Part shown: piece after piece, positions 40,881 to 50,731 of the stretch
Numbering within the stretch: position 1 is the stretch's first letter
Layout: each line of letters begins with the position of its first letter
NCBI RefSeq assembly: GCF_004118935.1
Contig: NZ_CP035375.1
Span: 1,364,001 to 1,428,000, forward strand
DNA from: Salinibacterium sp. UTAS2018
GTDB taxonomy: Bacteria > Actinomycetota > Actinomycetes > Actinomycetales > Microbacteriaceae
Direction of reading: 5' to 3'
DNA length: 64,000 nucleotides
The notes under the pieces: generated by a model
Told to the model about the DNA's origin: nothing
The model's database searches: none
Seen by the model: only the letters and a program-made list of their open reading frames with translations
Translations under genes and position numbers: made by a program

Positions 40881-42772
40881 CTCGATACCCGTGAGCGGTC
40901 CGGGGTGTTACTCGGCGTGCCCCCTAACCGACGCTTCAGATTCAGCGCACGCAACGCATTGAGAATCGTCACGAGATCAACGACCTCTTGCAGCGCGGCG
41001 CCCAGAACAGCGGGGAGTGCGCCGGTCATGGCGAAAAGCATGAGCCCAATGCTGATCGCGATACCGATCCAGATGCTCTGCAGAGCAATCTGCACGGTGC
41101 GCTGGCTGACCTGCACTGCCGACACCACCCGGTGAATGTCATCGACGAGGATCACTACGTCGGCCGATTCACTTGCCGCCGTCGAGCCCTTTGCCCCCAT
41201 CGCAATCCCGACATCGGCAGCACCCAACACGGGCGCATCGTTCACACCATCGCCAACCATCACGACGGGTCGCGGCGTTGTCGCGTGCACGAGTCGAACC
41301 TTGTCTTCGGGCAGGCACTCGGCGTGAACTTCACTAATGCCGAGCTCATCGGCCACTTTGCGTGCTGTCGCTTCCACGTCACCGGTCAGCATCAAAGTGT
41401 TCTGGATGCCCAACCCGCGCAGTTCAGTCAACGTTTGTGCCGCTTCGGGTCGCACGGCATCGCGCATCACGATCGCGCCGGCGTACTGGTCATCGACGCC
41501 CACGTACACGGCTGCTTCGCCGCTCGCCAGGTCGATCCGGGTCAGCCCAGGTGCCTGCTCGGCGACGAACGCGGGCTTACCGACGGTCACAAGTTGGCTG
41601 CCGACGCGGGCTTGCACACCGTGGGTGGCAACTTCGCGAGCATCCGACACCTCGGGCAGGTCAAGAGAGCGCTGCTTCGCCGCCTCGACCAAGGATGCTG
41701 CAAGCACGTGCGAGGAGTACTGCTCCGCCGCCGCCACGAGAGCCAGCAATTCGTCGGCCGTGAGCGCGCCTTCGGGCCGAACGTCGACAACAACCGGCCG
41801 ACCGCTCGTGAGCGTTCCGGTCTTGTCGAAAACCACGGTCTTCGCTCGGGCCAAAACCTCGAGGGTTCCGGCGTTCTTCACAACGACCCCGTAGGTCGAG
41901 GCGCTCGACATCCCGGCCATGAAGGCGACCGGGGCCGCGATCAGCAGCGGACAGGGCGTCGCGACCACGAGCACCTCGGCGAAGCGCACGGGGTCGCCCG
42001 AGATCCACCACGCGATTGCCGCTAAGCCAATCGACACGAAGGTGAAGGGCACGGCATAGCGATCGGCCAACCGTACGATGGGCGCTTTGCTCGCCGCTGC
42101 CTCGGTGACGAGCTGCACAATGCGTTGGTACTGGCTGTCGGATGCTCGAGCACTCGCCTGCACCGTGACAGCTTCTGGTCCGTTCACCGACCCGCTCAAG
42201 AGCACGTCTCCGGTTACTTTCTCCACGGGCATGCTTTCGCCAGTGAGGGATGATTCGTCGACGGATGTCGCGGCGGAGACCAGCACGGCATCCACGGGCA
42301 CAATTTCGGAGGGGCGCACTACGAGGCGATCCCCCACAGCGACCTCGGTGGCGGGCACGTCGATGATGTCGCCGGCAGTCGTCACCTGATGCGCCGTTTG
42401 CGGAACGCGACCCAGCAGCGCATTCAACTCACGCTTGGCCCGACCGGCCGCAAAATCTTCCAGCGCTTCACCACCGGTGAGCATCAACACAATCACGATG
42501 CTCGCCCAGTACTCGCCAACTACTACCGTCGCTACGATCGCGGTGACCGCCAACACATCGAGCCCGAACTGGCGCTGCAACAGCTTGCGCACCATCGACA
42601 CCGCTTCGCGCGCCGCCACGGCGAGCGCGTACAGCGACAGCAACCAGGGCACGACAGCGGATGCCGGGGTCCAGTTCAGCGCTAGCCCCACGACTCCCAC
42701 CACGACGGTGAGCGCAACGAGCGGATAGCGGCGCACTGCTGAGCGCAGAGTCACGGAGCGAGAAGTAGCCAT
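40877..42772 (-). CDS. Heavy-metal P1B-type ATPase with TPC motif, no metal-binding head
   Basis: A metal-exporting P-type ATPase of 631 residues. It has the actuator SLTGES (near 173), phosphorylation loop DKTGTLTSG (near 319), and GDGVNDAPVLGAADVGIAM (near 527). The membrane metal site is ATPCPLLIAAPVAF: TPC rather than CPC, as in the P1B-5 group linked with Ni, Co or Fe. It has no N-terminal heavy-metal domain and no hemerythrin-like tail. Metal identity therefore stays open. No metal regulator is next to it. Confidence 0.9.
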   Translation of the reverse strand: MATSRSVTLRSAVRRYPLVALTVVVGVVGLALNWTPASAVVPWLLSLYALAVAAREAVSMVRKLLQRQFGLDVLAVTAIVATVVVGEYWASIVIVLMLTGGEALEDFAAGRAKRELNALLGRVPQTAHQVTTAGDIIDVPATEVAVGDRLVVRPSEIVPVDAVLVSAATSVDESSLTGESMPVEKVTGDVLLSGSVNGPEAVTVQASARASDSQYQRIVQLVTEAAASKAPIVRLADRYAVPFTFVSIGLAAIAWWISGDPVRFAEVLVVATPCPLLIAAPVAFMAGMSSASTYGVVVKNAGTLEVLARAKTVVFDKTGTLTSGRPVVVDVRPEGALTADELLALVAAAEQYSSHVLAASLVEAAKQRSLDLPEVSDAREVATHGVQARVGSQLVTVGKPAFVAEQAPGLTRIDLASGEAAVYVGVDDQYAGAIVMRDAVRPEAAQTLTELRGLGIQNTLMLTGDVEATARKVADELGISEVHAECLPEDKVRLVHATTPRPVVMVGDGVNDAPVLGAADVGIAMGAKGSTAASESADVVILVDDIHRVVSAVQVSQRTVQIALQSIWIGIAISIGLMLFAMTGALPAVLGAALQEVVDLVTILNALRALNLKRRLGGTPSNTPDRSRVSS

Positions 42773-42860
42773 ACCTTCGTTTTACTCTCGTTCGCGGCAT
42801 CCGGCCAGCCAGCACAGGCTCTCCTAAGCAGCAGCGCACTGCCGGCTTGCTATGCCTCGC

Positions 42861-42866
42861 TAGGCT
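42861..42866 (+). promoter_or_regulatory. Candidate -10 box (TAGGCT) for ion channel gene
   Basis: TAGGCT ends six bases before the ATG at 42873, without a ribosome site, fitting a leaderless transcript. Confidence 0.45.
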
Positions 42867-42872
42867 CGTTGT

Positions 42873-43655
42873 ATGACTCAACGGCGCTGGCAACAGATCA
42901 TGGACATCCCTCTCACTGTCGCCGCTGTGATTTTCTTGATCGCCTACGCGTGGGAAGTCATCGCGAACCTCGACGGTGTTCCGATGCTGATTGCCGAAGT
43001 CATTATCGCGGTCACCTGGGTTGTTTTTGTGGTTGACTACGCCGTGAATCTCGTTCTCGCGGAACACCGTTGGTTCTGGTTCCGCAAGCACATCTTCGAT
43101 CTCTTTGTCGTCGTACTGCCCATGCTGCGCCCGCTGCGCCTGCTGCGTTTAGTCACACTCCTGAACGTTCTGCAGCGTCGCGCCGGAACCGCTGTGCGCG
43201 GCGGCGTTCTCACCTATGCCGTCGGCTCGTCGCTGCTGCTCGTCTTCGTGGCCGGGCTCGCGATTCTGGATACCGAGCGCAGCATCGCAGGCAGCCAGAT
43301 CACCAATCTGGGCGACGGCATCTGGTGGGCCTTCGTTACGATCACCACGGTCGGCTATGGAGATATCTACCCCGCCACCACGCTCGGCCGCGTTATCGCC
43401 GGTGGAGTAATGGTGGCCGGCATTGCCCTGCTCGGTGTCGTGACGGCGACGCTCGCCTCGTGGATCGTGGAACGGGTCGCCGCCCAAGACGAACTCTCGC
43501 ACGTTGCCACCCGTCGCGAAGTGAAAGATCTCACGGAGCAGGTGTCCGAGCTCAAGCAAGTACTCCTCGAGCACGCGACTCAGATGGCCGCGTCGTCGGG
43601 TACCCCAGCTCCCTCGGTGCGCGGCGAAGACTCCGCCACCCTTCCAAAGCGATAA
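42873..43655 (+). CDS. Voltage-gated-type potassium channel
   Basis: A 260-residue ion channel. It has about four helices before the pore, and a basic S4-like stretch RPLRLLRLVTLLNVLQRR (near 87-104). The pore loop carries the potassium selectivity filter TTVGYGDIYP (near 162-171). An inner helix is followed by a cytosolic coiled coil (about 215-235, TEQVSELKQVLLEHATQ). No RCK domain is present. ATG lies six bases after a TAGGCT box without a ribosome site. Divergent from the metal ATPase. Confidence 0.9.
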   Translation: MTQRRWQQIMDIPLTVAAVIFLIAYAWEVIANLDGVPMLIAEVIIAVTWVVFVVDYAVNLVLAEHRWFWFRKHIFDLFVVVLPMLRPLRLLRLVTLLNVLQRRAGTAVRGGVLTYAVGSSLLLVFVAGLAILDTERSIAGSQITNLGDGIWWAFVTITTVGYGDIYPATTLGRVIAGGVMVAGIALLGVVTATLASWIVERVAAQDELSHVATRREVKDLTEQVSELKQVLLEHATQMAASSGTPAPSVRGEDSATLPKR

Positions 43656-43664
43656 CACCTCACC

Positions 43665-43670
43665 TAAGCT
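43665..43670 (+). promoter_or_regulatory. Candidate -10 box (TAAGCT) for DUF805 gene
   Basis: TAAGCT ends six bases before the ATG at 43677, matching the spacing seen before other leaderless candidates here. Confidence 0.42.
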
Positions 43671-43676
43671 GTCATC

Positions 43677-44189
43677 ATGAGCTACGCCCCGATGGCAGCA
43701 CCCACGATCGACCCGGAGAGCGCCCCGCTCCCCGGCGCGTCAGTGCGGAACGCAATGCGGCGGTTCTTCGATCGTTCGTTCCGGATGCGCGGTCGTGCCA
43801 GTCGCAGCGAATACTGGTGGTGGATACTCGTAAACCTCGCCGTGATCAGCACATTCCAGGTTGTCGTACCTCTCATCATCGCGGGTCGCCCGCTCGCCAA
43901 TGAACTTACTTTTGGTCCGTTCGGGTCGCTCGTCTATCCGACTCTGAGCATTGCTAGCTGGGGCGACGCTACGGTCGCCAATTCGCCGGTGCTCGTGGTT
44001 CTCACCTTTATCGCGGGAGGGTGGGCGTGGCTCACCGCAATCCCCGGAATCGCTATCGTGGTGCGGCGCCTCCACGACTCAAACCTCTCGGGCGGTTGGG
44101 CCTTTCTCGCGTTCTTCCCGTTCGGAGCGATCATCGTGCTGGGACTCGCCCTGCGCAGTTCAGACCCTCAGGGCATTCGGTTCGACTAG
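43677..44189 (+). CDS. DUF805 membrane protein
   Basis: A 170-residue integral membrane protein of the DUF805 family, which has no known function. The signature is the FRMRGRASRSEYWWWILVN stretch near 37-55, before the first helix, and RRLHDSNLSGGWAFLAFFP near 125-143. It has about four helices. It lies 21 bases after the channel gene, yet a TAAGCT box suggests its own promoter. Its TAG shares CTAG with the convergent Rieske gene. Confidence 0.88.
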   Translation: MSYAPMAAPTIDPESAPLPGASVRNAMRRFFDRSFRMRGRASRSEYWWWILVNLAVISTFQVVVPLIIAGRPLANELTFGPFGSLVYPTLSIASWGDATVANSPVLVVLTFIAGGWAWLTAIPGIAIVVRRLHDSNLSGGWAFLAFFPFGAIIVLGLALRSSDPQGIRFD

Positions 44190-45064
44190 CGCGGCAACCG
44201 AATCTCGACCGTGCCGTCGACGACGCGGCTCTCAAAGCGCGGCTGCGGACTCGTCGCCGGACCGTGGATGACCTCGCCTGTATCGAGCGAGAACGCGCTC
44301 TGGTGCCACGGGCATTCCACACACGCGCCACCCGGAGCGGAATCGTCCTCGACGACGTAGCCGTCGTGAAGCTCGGCCCCGAGATGGCTGCACGTGTTCG
44401 AGAGCACCGAGACCCGCTCACCCCGACGGAAGACCACTACTTCGGTGTCGGCAACGACACGCTTCTCGAGAGCGCCCTCGGGCAAGTCAGTGAGCGGCGC
44501 CAGCTGCTGCCAGCCGCTCGGGAAGGTGGCTTCGACATCCGGCGCGTGACTGACGCCCGCGGCCTGCCGATAGGTGAGGTGCCCACCGAGGTAGCCACCG
44601 CCAGAAGCAATCGCGAGCCCGGCGTAGCTCAGCACTTTGCCGCTCGTGTGCTTTCCGCGGGAGCGTTGCACGAAGGATGCCGCGAAGAAACCCGTTGCAA
44701 CGATGTTAACCGCGGCATGCACCAGGCCAACGCGCTGTTGCTTCTCGTCGAGCTTCGACCAGTCCGCGAAGCCCGCGACTGCCGTTCCACTCGCTCCCAG
44801 CACTCCCACGCCGACGAGAGCACGCGATGCCTGTTCGGTGCCAGGCACAGCGTCGAGCACGCCGGCCGAAATCCATGCCCCGAGTGGGACATGAACGCCC
44901 AACGGATGAACGGGGTGCCCGAGCGGCACTCCGTTCAGCACATCTCGCAACCACCGAGGGCGAAGAACTGTCTCCACGATTCCCCGGGTCTTCTCAACCG
45001 CAGGGTCGAGCGAGGTGGCCTCTTCGAGGCGGTCAACGTTTCGCAATACGGGAAGTCGTTTCAT
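44186..45064 (-). CDS. Rieske [2Fe-2S] protein with DUF2231 membrane domain
   Basis: A 292-residue fusion. Residues about 45-170 are a DUF2231 domain of about four helices (GVPLGHPVHPLGVHVPLGAW near 45-64). The C-terminal 110 residues are a Rieske domain with cluster ligands in NTCSHLGAELHDG and CVECPWHQSAFSLDTG (C-x-H and C-x2-H). It probably passes electrons near the membrane surface, but the partner is unknown. A PPOX-type protein gene lies just upstream on the same strand. Confidence 0.9.
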   Translation of the reverse strand: MKRLPVLRNVDRLEEATSLDPAVEKTRGIVETVLRPRWLRDVLNGVPLGHPVHPLGVHVPLGAWISAGVLDAVPGTEQASRALVGVGVLGASGTAVAGFADWSKLDEKQQRVGLVHAAVNIVATGFFAASFVQRSRGKHTSGKVLSYAGLAIASGGGYLGGHLTYRQAAGVSHAPDVEATFPSGWQQLAPLTDLPEGALEKRVVADTEVVVFRRGERVSVLSNTCSHLGAELHDGYVVEDDSAPGGACVECPWHQSAFSLDTGEVIHGPATSPQPRFESRVVDGTVEIRLPR

Positions 45065-45103
45065 CAGTTCCTCGTCCCTCTGTGTGGGTGCTTATCGAAA
45101 AAG

Positions 45104-45598
45104 TTAGACGGTCACGGATTCGGAGGACCCAGTCTTGGGCTCATCCCCCGTCACCTTCGCGGCGACTACGCCGACAAGAGTTGCAACCTTGCCCGGGCTC
45201 TCCCAGTACTGCGCCGAGTCGGCCTTCACGTGAATCAGAACGATGGAGGGGTCAGTCTCGCCGCCCTCAAACCACACGTCGGTGAAGGAACCCCACAGCT
45301 CCGACTTCTTCGCCTGATCGCGCACGACCTCGGCGGTGCCGGCAAGCGACAGCCACTGCGAGGAGCCCGAGTAGGAGACGTTCACGTGGGGGTGGGCCTG
45401 AAGCTGCTGCACGGCATCCGCGGTGTCAGAAGCAAGGAACCAGCAGTCGCCGTCGAAGTCAGCTTCTTGCACTGTCATCGGGTGGCTGTGAAGAGCACCA
45501 CTCGCTTCGATGGTGGTGAGCATCGCGATACGAGTGCTTTTCATGATGGAGCGGATGGTGTCGAGCTGATCTGCGGTGGCGTGGGTCTGAGATGACAT
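45104..45598 (-). CDS. Pyridoxamine 5'-phosphate oxidase-like general stress protein
   Basis: A 164-residue flavin-binding split-barrel protein of the general stress protein 26 type. Stretches are RIAMLTTIEASGALHSHPMT (near 26-45), DCWFLASDTADAVQQL (near 51) and VSYSGSSQWLSLAGTAEVVR (near 74-93). It likely binds FMN or F420 and reduces or senses small molecules; the substrate is unknown. It lies 39 bases before the Rieske gene on the same strand, which suggests joint expression. Confidence 0.85.
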   Translation of the reverse strand: MSSQTHATADQLDTIRSIMKSTRIAMLTTIEASGALHSHPMTVQEADFDGDCWFLASDTADAVQQLQAHPHVNVSYSGSSQWLSLAGTAEVVRDQAKKSELWGSFTDVWFEGGETDPSIVLIHVKADSAQYWESPGKVATLVGVVAAKVTGDEPKTGSSESVTV

Positions 45599-45723
45599 TG
45601 AGTCTCCAATTCGTCGACGGGTGCAGTTGTGCTGCCCTTCGACGCTAAGCAGCCATCCTCAACGTCAGCCGAGTGCTTGCCGAACGTTAGATGAGAACAA
45701 TGAGGCGCGCCCCGCGCATGAGG

Positions 45724-46575
45724 CTAGCGGTGACGCACGCCCTTCCCCGCCAGCACAGCCGCGTACCCTTCCCGGTAGCTCGGATACGTGAACGAGAAGC
45801 CTGTGCTGGTCAAGAGAGTATTGCGACAGCGTTTGCCAGCGCCCTTGCCAGCACCAACCTCATCCGTTCTGGTTGGCGGCACGGGCCGGTCGAGGCTGCG
45901 GGCGAGAAATTCGATGACCGCGCGCTGATCGGTCGGCTCGTTGTCGACTCCGATATAGATATCGGCGGGCTCTGCGCCCATTGTCGCAAGGTGAACAATA
46001 GCCTCGGCCGCGTCATCCCGATGGATCAGATTGGTGAAGTAAGGGGTGTGTGCCACCGCTTCGTCGCCGGCACGGATGCGGTCGATCTGTCGGGTGCGGC
46101 CCGGCCCGTAGATACCCGCCAAGCGAAGAACCGTCGAATTAGCGACGCTCTCGAGCAACAACTCTTCGGCTTCCCGCAACACCGTTGCTGTCTCCGTCGT
46201 TGGCGTCGCCGGTGTCGATTCATCGACCCACGAGCCGTCGCCGACGCCATAAACGGCGGTCGACGACACATAGACAACTCTCGGTGCAGCAGCGCAGTCT
46301 CGCTCGATCGCCGCGGCGATGTTGCGCACGCTGTCGACGTAGGTCGCGAGATAGCCTTCGCGCGTGCGCTCATCGGGGCTGACGGCGATCACAACAACGC
46401 TGGTATCCGCAGGCAGTGTGGGCACGCGCGAAGATAAGTCGACTGATTGCCCCGCGATCTCGGGCGGCAACTTTTCGATCGAACGACGCAGGCCCAGCAC
46501 AGAATGCCCCAGCGCTGAAAAGCGGAGCCCGACTTCGATCCCTAGGTCACCGCATCCGGCTATGACGACGGTCAC
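45724..46575 (-). CDS. NAD(P)-dependent oxidoreductase of the epimerase/SDR family (YeeZ-like)
   Basis: GTG at 46575 with a GAGGAG site gives 283 residues. The N-terminal nucleotide loop is VIAGCGDLGIEVGLRFSALG (GCGDLG, as in YeeZ-type proteins). YVSSTAVYG (near 121) marks the SDR fold, and RLAGIYGPGRTRQIDR (near 166) the epimerase group. The YxxxK active site is not evident, so catalysis is uncertain. It stands behind icd on the same strand, separated by a terminator. Confidence 0.8.
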   Translation of the reverse strand: MTVVIAGCGDLGIEVGLRFSALGHSVLGLRRSIEKLPPEIAGQSVDLSSRVPTLPADTSVVVIAVSPDERTREGYLATYVDSVRNIAAAIERDCAAAPRVVYVSSTAVYGVGDGSWVDESTPATPTTETATVLREAEELLLESVANSTVLRLAGIYGPGRTRQIDRIRAGDEAVAHTPYFTNLIHRDDAAEAIVHLATMGAEPADIYIGVDNEPTDQRAVIEFLARSLDRPVPPTRTDEVGAGKGAGKRCRNTLLTSTGFSFTYPSYREGYAAVLAGKGVRHR

Positions 46576-46707
46576 TGTTGTCTCCTCACGATTCACGCAT
46601 GCCAGGCTGTCGCGTTCTCGCGGCCTGCACGAGCGAGCGCCGAGAAGCGCCCACGGCCTCAGCGTACTGAGAGAGTTGGCGACTTTCCTGCGTGGGCACA
46701 CACGCAA

Positions 46708-46739
46708 AAGGGCCCGAAAGCCGAAGCCTTCGGGCCCTT
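46708..46739 (-). terminator. Rho-independent terminator of icd
   Basis: AAGGGCCCGAA pairs with TTCGGGCCCTT around a 10-base loop. On the minus strand the stem is followed by TTTTGCG, ending icd. Confidence 0.85.
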
Positions 46740-46786
46740 CCGATAGTGACCGGCGCGAGCCAGTCACTTACCGCGCGAGACGCAGA

Positions 46787-48001
46787 TTATGCGAGGCGCG
46801 TGGCGAGGTTCTTGTCGAGCGTGTCGAGGAACTCTTCGGTGGTTTCCCACTTCTGGTCCGGTCCGACGAGCAGTGCGAGGTCCTTGGTCATGTGACCGGC
46901 CTCAACGCTCTTGATGACGACATCTTCCAGAGTCGAAGCGAATTCGATGAGTTCCTGGTTGTTGTCGAGCACGCCGCGGTGAGCGAGTCCACGGGTCCAC
47001 GCGTAGATCGATGCGATCGGGTTCGTGGAGGTGGGCTTGCCCTGCTGGTGCTGGCGGTAGTGACGCGTCACGGTACCGTGAGCGGCCTCTGCCTCAACAA
47101 CCTTTCCGTCTGGCGTGGCCAGAACGGAGGTCATGAGGCCGAGCGAGCCGAAGCCCTGAGCTACAGTGTCGGACTGCACGTCGCCGTCGTAGTTCTTGCA
47201 GGCCCAGACGTAGCCGCCCTCCCACTTCATGGCCGAAGCGACCATGTCATCGATGAGGCGGTGCTCGTAGGTGAGGCCCGCTGCTTCGAACTTCTCCTTG
47301 AACTCGGTCTGGAAGATCTCTTCGAAGATGTCCTTGAAGCGACCGTCGTAGGCCTTGAGGATCGTGTTCTTCGTCGAGAGGTACACGGGGTAGTTGCGCG
47401 TGAGGCCGTAGTTGAGGCTGGCACGAGCGAAGTCGACGATCGAGTCGTCGAGGTTGTACTGCACCTGAGCGATTCCATCACCCGGAGAGTCGTAGACCTC
47501 AAACTTCATGGGCTCGGAGCCGTCTTCGGGAGCGAACTCCACGGTCAGCTTTCCCTTGCCCTTGAAGCGGAAGTCGGTGGCGCGGTACTGGTCACCGAAG
47601 GCGTGACGGCCGATGATGATCGGCTTGTTCCAGCCCGGAACCAGACGCGGGATGTTCGAGATGATGATCGGCTCGCGGAAGATAACGCCACCAAGGATGT
47701 TGCGGATGGTGCCGTTAGGGCTGCGCCACATCTTCTTGAGGCCGAATTCTTCAACGCGGGCTTCGTCGGGGGTAATGGTTGCGCACTTAACGCCAACACC
47801 ATGCTTCTGGATGGCGTGAGCCGCATCGATGGTGATCTGGTCGTCTGTTGCGTCGCGGCTTTCGATGCCGAGGTCGTAGTACTCGAGGTTAACGTCGATG
47901 TACGGGTGGATCAGGGTGTCCTTGATCCGCTGCCAAATGATTCGCGTCATTTCGTCGCCGTCGAGTTCGACGACGGTGCCTTCTACCTTGATCTTGGACA
48001 A
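46787..48001 (-). CDS. icd: NADP-dependent isocitrate dehydrogenase
   Basis: A TCA-cycle enzyme that decarboxylates isocitrate to 2-oxoglutarate. It has 404 residues and is of the dimeric, eukaryote-like type. Motifs are [19 protein letters not shown] (near 10), [17 protein letters not shown] with substrate Ser (near 91), [14 protein letters not shown] (near 129-142), and [20 protein letters not shown] (metal Asp, near 257-276). NADP specificity follows from [20 protein letters not shown] near 304. It is monocistronic and divergent from the GNAT gene. Confidence 0.95.
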   Translation of the reverse strand: MSKIKVEGTVVELDGDEMTRIIWQRIKDTLIHPYIDVNLEYYDLGIESRDATDDQITIDAAHAIQKHGVGVKCATITPDEARVEEFGLKKMWRSPNGTIRNILGGVIFREPIIISNIPRLVPGWNKPIIIGRHAFGDQYRATDFRFKGKGKLTVEFAPEDGSEPMKFEVYDSPGDGIAQVQYNLDDSIVDFARASLNYGLTRNYPVYLSTKNTILKAYDGRFKDIFEEIFQTEFKEKFEAAGLTYEHRLIDDMVASAMKWEGGYVWACKNYDGDVQSDTVAQGFGSLGLMTSVLATPDGKVVEAEAAHGTVTRHYRQHQQGKPTSTNPIASIYAWTRGLAHRGVLDNNQELIEFASTLEDVVIKSVEAGHMTKDLALLVGPDQKWETTEEFLDTLDKNLATRLA

Positions 48002-48094
48002 GCTTTGCTCCTTAGTTAGTGGCCTCTACCAGCTTACTCTTTTTCCTAACTATCTCGACATCGAGATACCTTGGCGCATCTGTCTACTGCGGGT

Positions 48095-48100
48095 TAGCCT
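48095..48100 (+). promoter_or_regulatory. Candidate -10 box (TAGCCT) for GNAT gene
   Basis: TAGCCT ends six bases before the ATG at 48107 and no ribosome site is visible. Confidence 0.42.
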
Positions 48101-48106
48101 GTATCC

Positions 48107-48559
48107 ATGGGTGAGCTAAGACTTGAAGAATTATCGGCAAGCACCATCGTGGCTGCCAACAACCTCTCGCTTCGACGCGGGCAGGAGCAGTTCGTCACTC
48201 CGCCCTCCTACGCGATTGCGGACGCCTACATCGATCCACTCACGTCGTGGCCCCGTGTTGTGCTCGACGGCGACACCGTCGTGGGCTTTATCCGCGGCAA
48301 CTTCGATGCCGAAGCGTCGCAAGAAGAATTCCGCAGCTGCATTTGGCGCGTCAACGTCGCCGGTGACGCCCAGGGTGGTGGAATCGGCCGCTTCGCCGTC
48401 AAAGCTCTTGCCGAAGAAGCCCGCAGTCGAGGCTTCGACCGCATCACCGCCATTTGGGAAGAGGGCGACGACGGCCCCGAACAGTTCTTCCTCAAAGTCG
48501 GTTTCACGGTTGTCGGCGAAACCCAGTACGGCGAGAAGCTCGGCGAGTACACGCTCTAA
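48107..48559 (+). CDS. GNAT-family N-acetyltransferase
   Basis: A 150-residue acetyl-CoA-dependent acetyltransferase. The acetyl-CoA loop is VAGDAQGGGIGRFAVKALAE (near 86-105), with the core Q-x-x-G-x-G/A motif, and the fold ends with FFLKVGFTVVGETQYGE. The N-terminal part (NNLSLRRGQEQFVTPPSYAI) resembles spermine/polyamine acetyltransferases, but the substrate is unproven. ATG lies six bases after TAGCCT with no ribosome site. Confidence 0.85.
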   Translation: MGELRLEELSASTIVAANNLSLRRGQEQFVTPPSYAIADAYIDPLTSWPRVVLDGDTVVGFIRGNFDAEASQEEFRSCIWRVNVAGDAQGGGIGRFAVKALAEEARSRGFDRITAIWEEGDDGPEQFFLKVGFTVVGETQYGEKLGEYTL

Positions 48560-48617
48560 ACCGTGACTTCTCCGCTGCACCTTCTGCGCGCGCCCGCACG
48601 CTAGCTCGACGCTTACG

Positions 48618-48929
48618 ATGTCCACCCCCAGCGACGATTTCGTGAGCCGCGTGCTCGAGGTTGTCGAGTCGATTCCGCCCGGGTGCGTGATGACGTACGG
48701 CGAGGTTGCTGCCACGCTCGGCTCAAGAGCCGCGCGCGCCGTCGGCACTGTGATGGCTCGCTACGGTTCTGAGGTGGCGTGGTGGCGCGTCATCCGTTCG
48801 GGCGGGCACCCACCCATTGCCCACGAAGACCAGGCGCTCCAACACTACGAGGCCGAATCAACGCCGCTGAAATGGATGCCCGACGGCGGGTATCGCGTCA
48901 ACCTGAGGCTGGCGCGACACCGGCCCTAA
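48618..48929 (+). CDS. Alkyltransferase-like DNA repair protein (ATL)
   Basis: A 103-residue homologue of the O6-methylguanine-DNA methyltransferase C-domain. It has the helix-turn-helix [20 protein letters not shown] (near 19-38) and the arginine finger region [12 protein letters not shown]. In place of the PCHRV active-site cysteine it has WWRVIRSGG, with Trp, so it cannot transfer alkyl groups. ATL proteins bind alkylated bases and hand them to nucleotide-excision repair. Its stop overlaps the convergent ABC gene by four bases. Confidence 0.9.
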   Translation: MSTPSDDFVSRVLEVVESIPPGCVMTYGEVAATLGSRAARAVGTVMARYGSEVAWWRVIRSGGHPPIAHEDQALQHYEAESTPLKWMPDGGYRVNLRLARHRP

Positions 48930-50731
48930 ACGAGCGAGTTACGCCAAGCAGCGTGCAATTGCGCGAACTTGCCGGAGCCTGAAATGAGTTCCTGCGGCGT
49001 ACCGTCTTCAATGACGCGGCCGTGTTCCATCACAAGCACGCGGTCAGCGATCGCGACCGTCGAAAGACGGTGCGCGATGATGACAGCGGTGCGATCGGCG
49101 AGCAGCGTTTGCAGGCCAGCCTGCACGAGACGCTCACTCGGAATGTCGAGCGACGCGGTTGCCTCATCCAGAATCAGCACGACAGGGTCGGCGATGAACG
49201 CGCGAGCGAACGACAGCAGCTGTCGTTGTCCGGCACTCACGCGGCCACCACGCTTGTTCACGTCGGTGTCGTAGCCGTTGGGAAGCGCCTCAATGAACTC
49301 GTGCGCGCCCACCGCTTTGGCTGCCTTGATGATCTCTTCGCGAGTGGCATCGGGCTTGCCGAGCGCGATGTTGTCGGCCACGTTTCCCGAGAACAGGTAC
49401 GCCTCTTGCGTGACCATCACGATCGCGCGCCGCAGATCTTTCGGATGCAGCTTGCGGAGGTCTACGCCGTCGAGTAGTACCGTTCCCTGGCTGGGATCGT
49501 AGAACCGCGAGATCAGCTTGGCGAGCGTTGACTTGCCGGCCCCGGTCGTTCCCACCATCGCGACGGTCTGACCGGCCGGCAGCTCAAGATCGAACTTCGG
49601 CAGAATCACCTTCTCCGAGTTGTAAGCAAACTCCACACCATCGAACGTCACGGTTCCCTTGGCCTTACGCAGGTCAATGGGCGTCGTGGGGTCGGCCACC
49701 GTCGGGCGCTCTTCGAGCACTCCCGAGATCTTTTCGAGGGCCGCCGCAGCGGACTGGTACGAGTTGTAGAACATTGCCATCTCTTGCGCCGGAGCGAAGA
49801 ACTGGCGGGCATACAGCAGCGCACCCAGCAGGGCGCCGATCGCAAGATCACCGGTGGAGACTCGCAGACCGCCCACGAGGAGAATCATCGCAAGGGCAAC
49901 GTTACCGATGAGAACGAGACCCGGGTCGAAGATTCCGAACAGTTGGATGACGCGGGCGTTGGCATCCCGGTAGTTCTCCACGAGCCCGCCGAACTCTTCG
50001 CGGTTGCGCTCCTCTTTGCGGAATGCCTTCACGGCGCGAATGCCGGTCATGGTTTCGACAAACTGCACGATCAGCTTCGCGGAGGCAGTGCGCGTCGCAC
50101 GGAAGTGCAATTGTGACCGCACTTGGAACCAGCGGGTCAAGAAAGCCAGCGGCACAAGGGCACAGAACAGAATGACTCCGCTGACCCAGTCGAGCGAGAA
50201 CATGGCGATCGCGATGAACCCCATATAGAGCGCACCTTGAACGAGCTGGTTGATACCCGAGTCGAGCAGTTCACGAATCGCATCGAGGTCACTCGTTTGG
50301 CGCGCGATGATGCGGCCCGAGGTATAGCTCTCGTGGAATTCGAGGCTCAACCGCTGAGTGTGCAAGAAGACTCGCTTGCGCAGATCGAACAGAATCGCTT
50401 GACTCACGCGGGCACTGAGCACGGTGTACCAGGCGATCATGGAGGCGCCGACGATGCCCGTGAGGAGATAGGCCCCCACTGTCAGCCCAAGCGGTAGCGC
50501 GTTGCCTTCAATGAGCGCGGGCAGAGCGTTGTCGATACCAAACGCGATCAGCGCGGGGCCTGCAACCTGAGCTGCAGTGCTCACGACGACAACGATCATC
50601 GTGAGAATAACGCGGGCGCGCAGGGGTGCGATCAGCGAGCCGAGCAGTCGCAGCGATCGCTGACGAATCTGGCGGCTTTCGTCCTTGGTGTAGTCGTTAC
50701 GCTCTTCGCCGGAGGTTCCCATCACGCTCAT
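48926..50731 (-). CDS. ABC exporter half-transporter, canonical Walker B
   Basis: A 601-residue half-transporter with an N-terminal six-helix domain (about 25-320) and ATPase domain (about 355-600). Walker A is GTTGAGKST, the signature is the altered [10 protein letters not shown] rather than LSGGQ, Walker B is [13 protein letters not shown] with its catalytic Glu, and the switch His is in IIAHRLSTV. It overlaps the partner gene upstream by four bases. The pair forms a heterodimeric multidrug/lipid-type exporter. This subunit supplies the altered signature to the second site. Confidence 0.92.
   Translation of the reverse strand: MSVMGTSGEERNDYTKDESRQIRQRSLRLLGSLIAPLRARVILTMIVVVVSTAAQVAGPALIAFGIDNALPALIEGNALPLGLTVGAYLLTGIVGASMIAWYTVLSARVSQAILFDLRKRVFLHTQRLSLEFHESYTSGRIIARQTSDLDAIRELLDSGINQLVQGALYMGFIAIAMFSLDWVSGVILFCALVPLAFLTRWFQVRSQLHFRATRTASAKLIVQFVETMTGIRAVKAFRKEERNREEFGGLVENYRDANARVIQLFGIFDPGLVLIGNVALAMILLVGGLRVSTGDLAIGALLGALLYARQFFAPAQEMAMFYNSYQSAAAALEKISGVLEERPTVADPTTPIDLRKAKGTVTFDGVEFAYNSEKVILPKFDLELPAGQTVAMVGTTGAGKSTLAKLISRFYDPSQGTVLLDGVDLRKLHPKDLRRAIVMVTQEAYLFSGNVADNIALGKPDATREEIIKAAKAVGAHEFIEALPNGYDTDVNKRGGRVSAGQRQLLSFARAFIADPVVLILDEATASLDIPSERLVQAGLQTLLADRTAVIIAHRLSTVAIADRVLVMEHGRVIEDGTPQELISGSGKFAQLHAAWRNSLV

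Noticed and set aside
46364..48019. 551-codon plus-strand frame over icd
   Set aside because: It is the antisense of icd and the adjacent gene; icd is supported by all family motifs.
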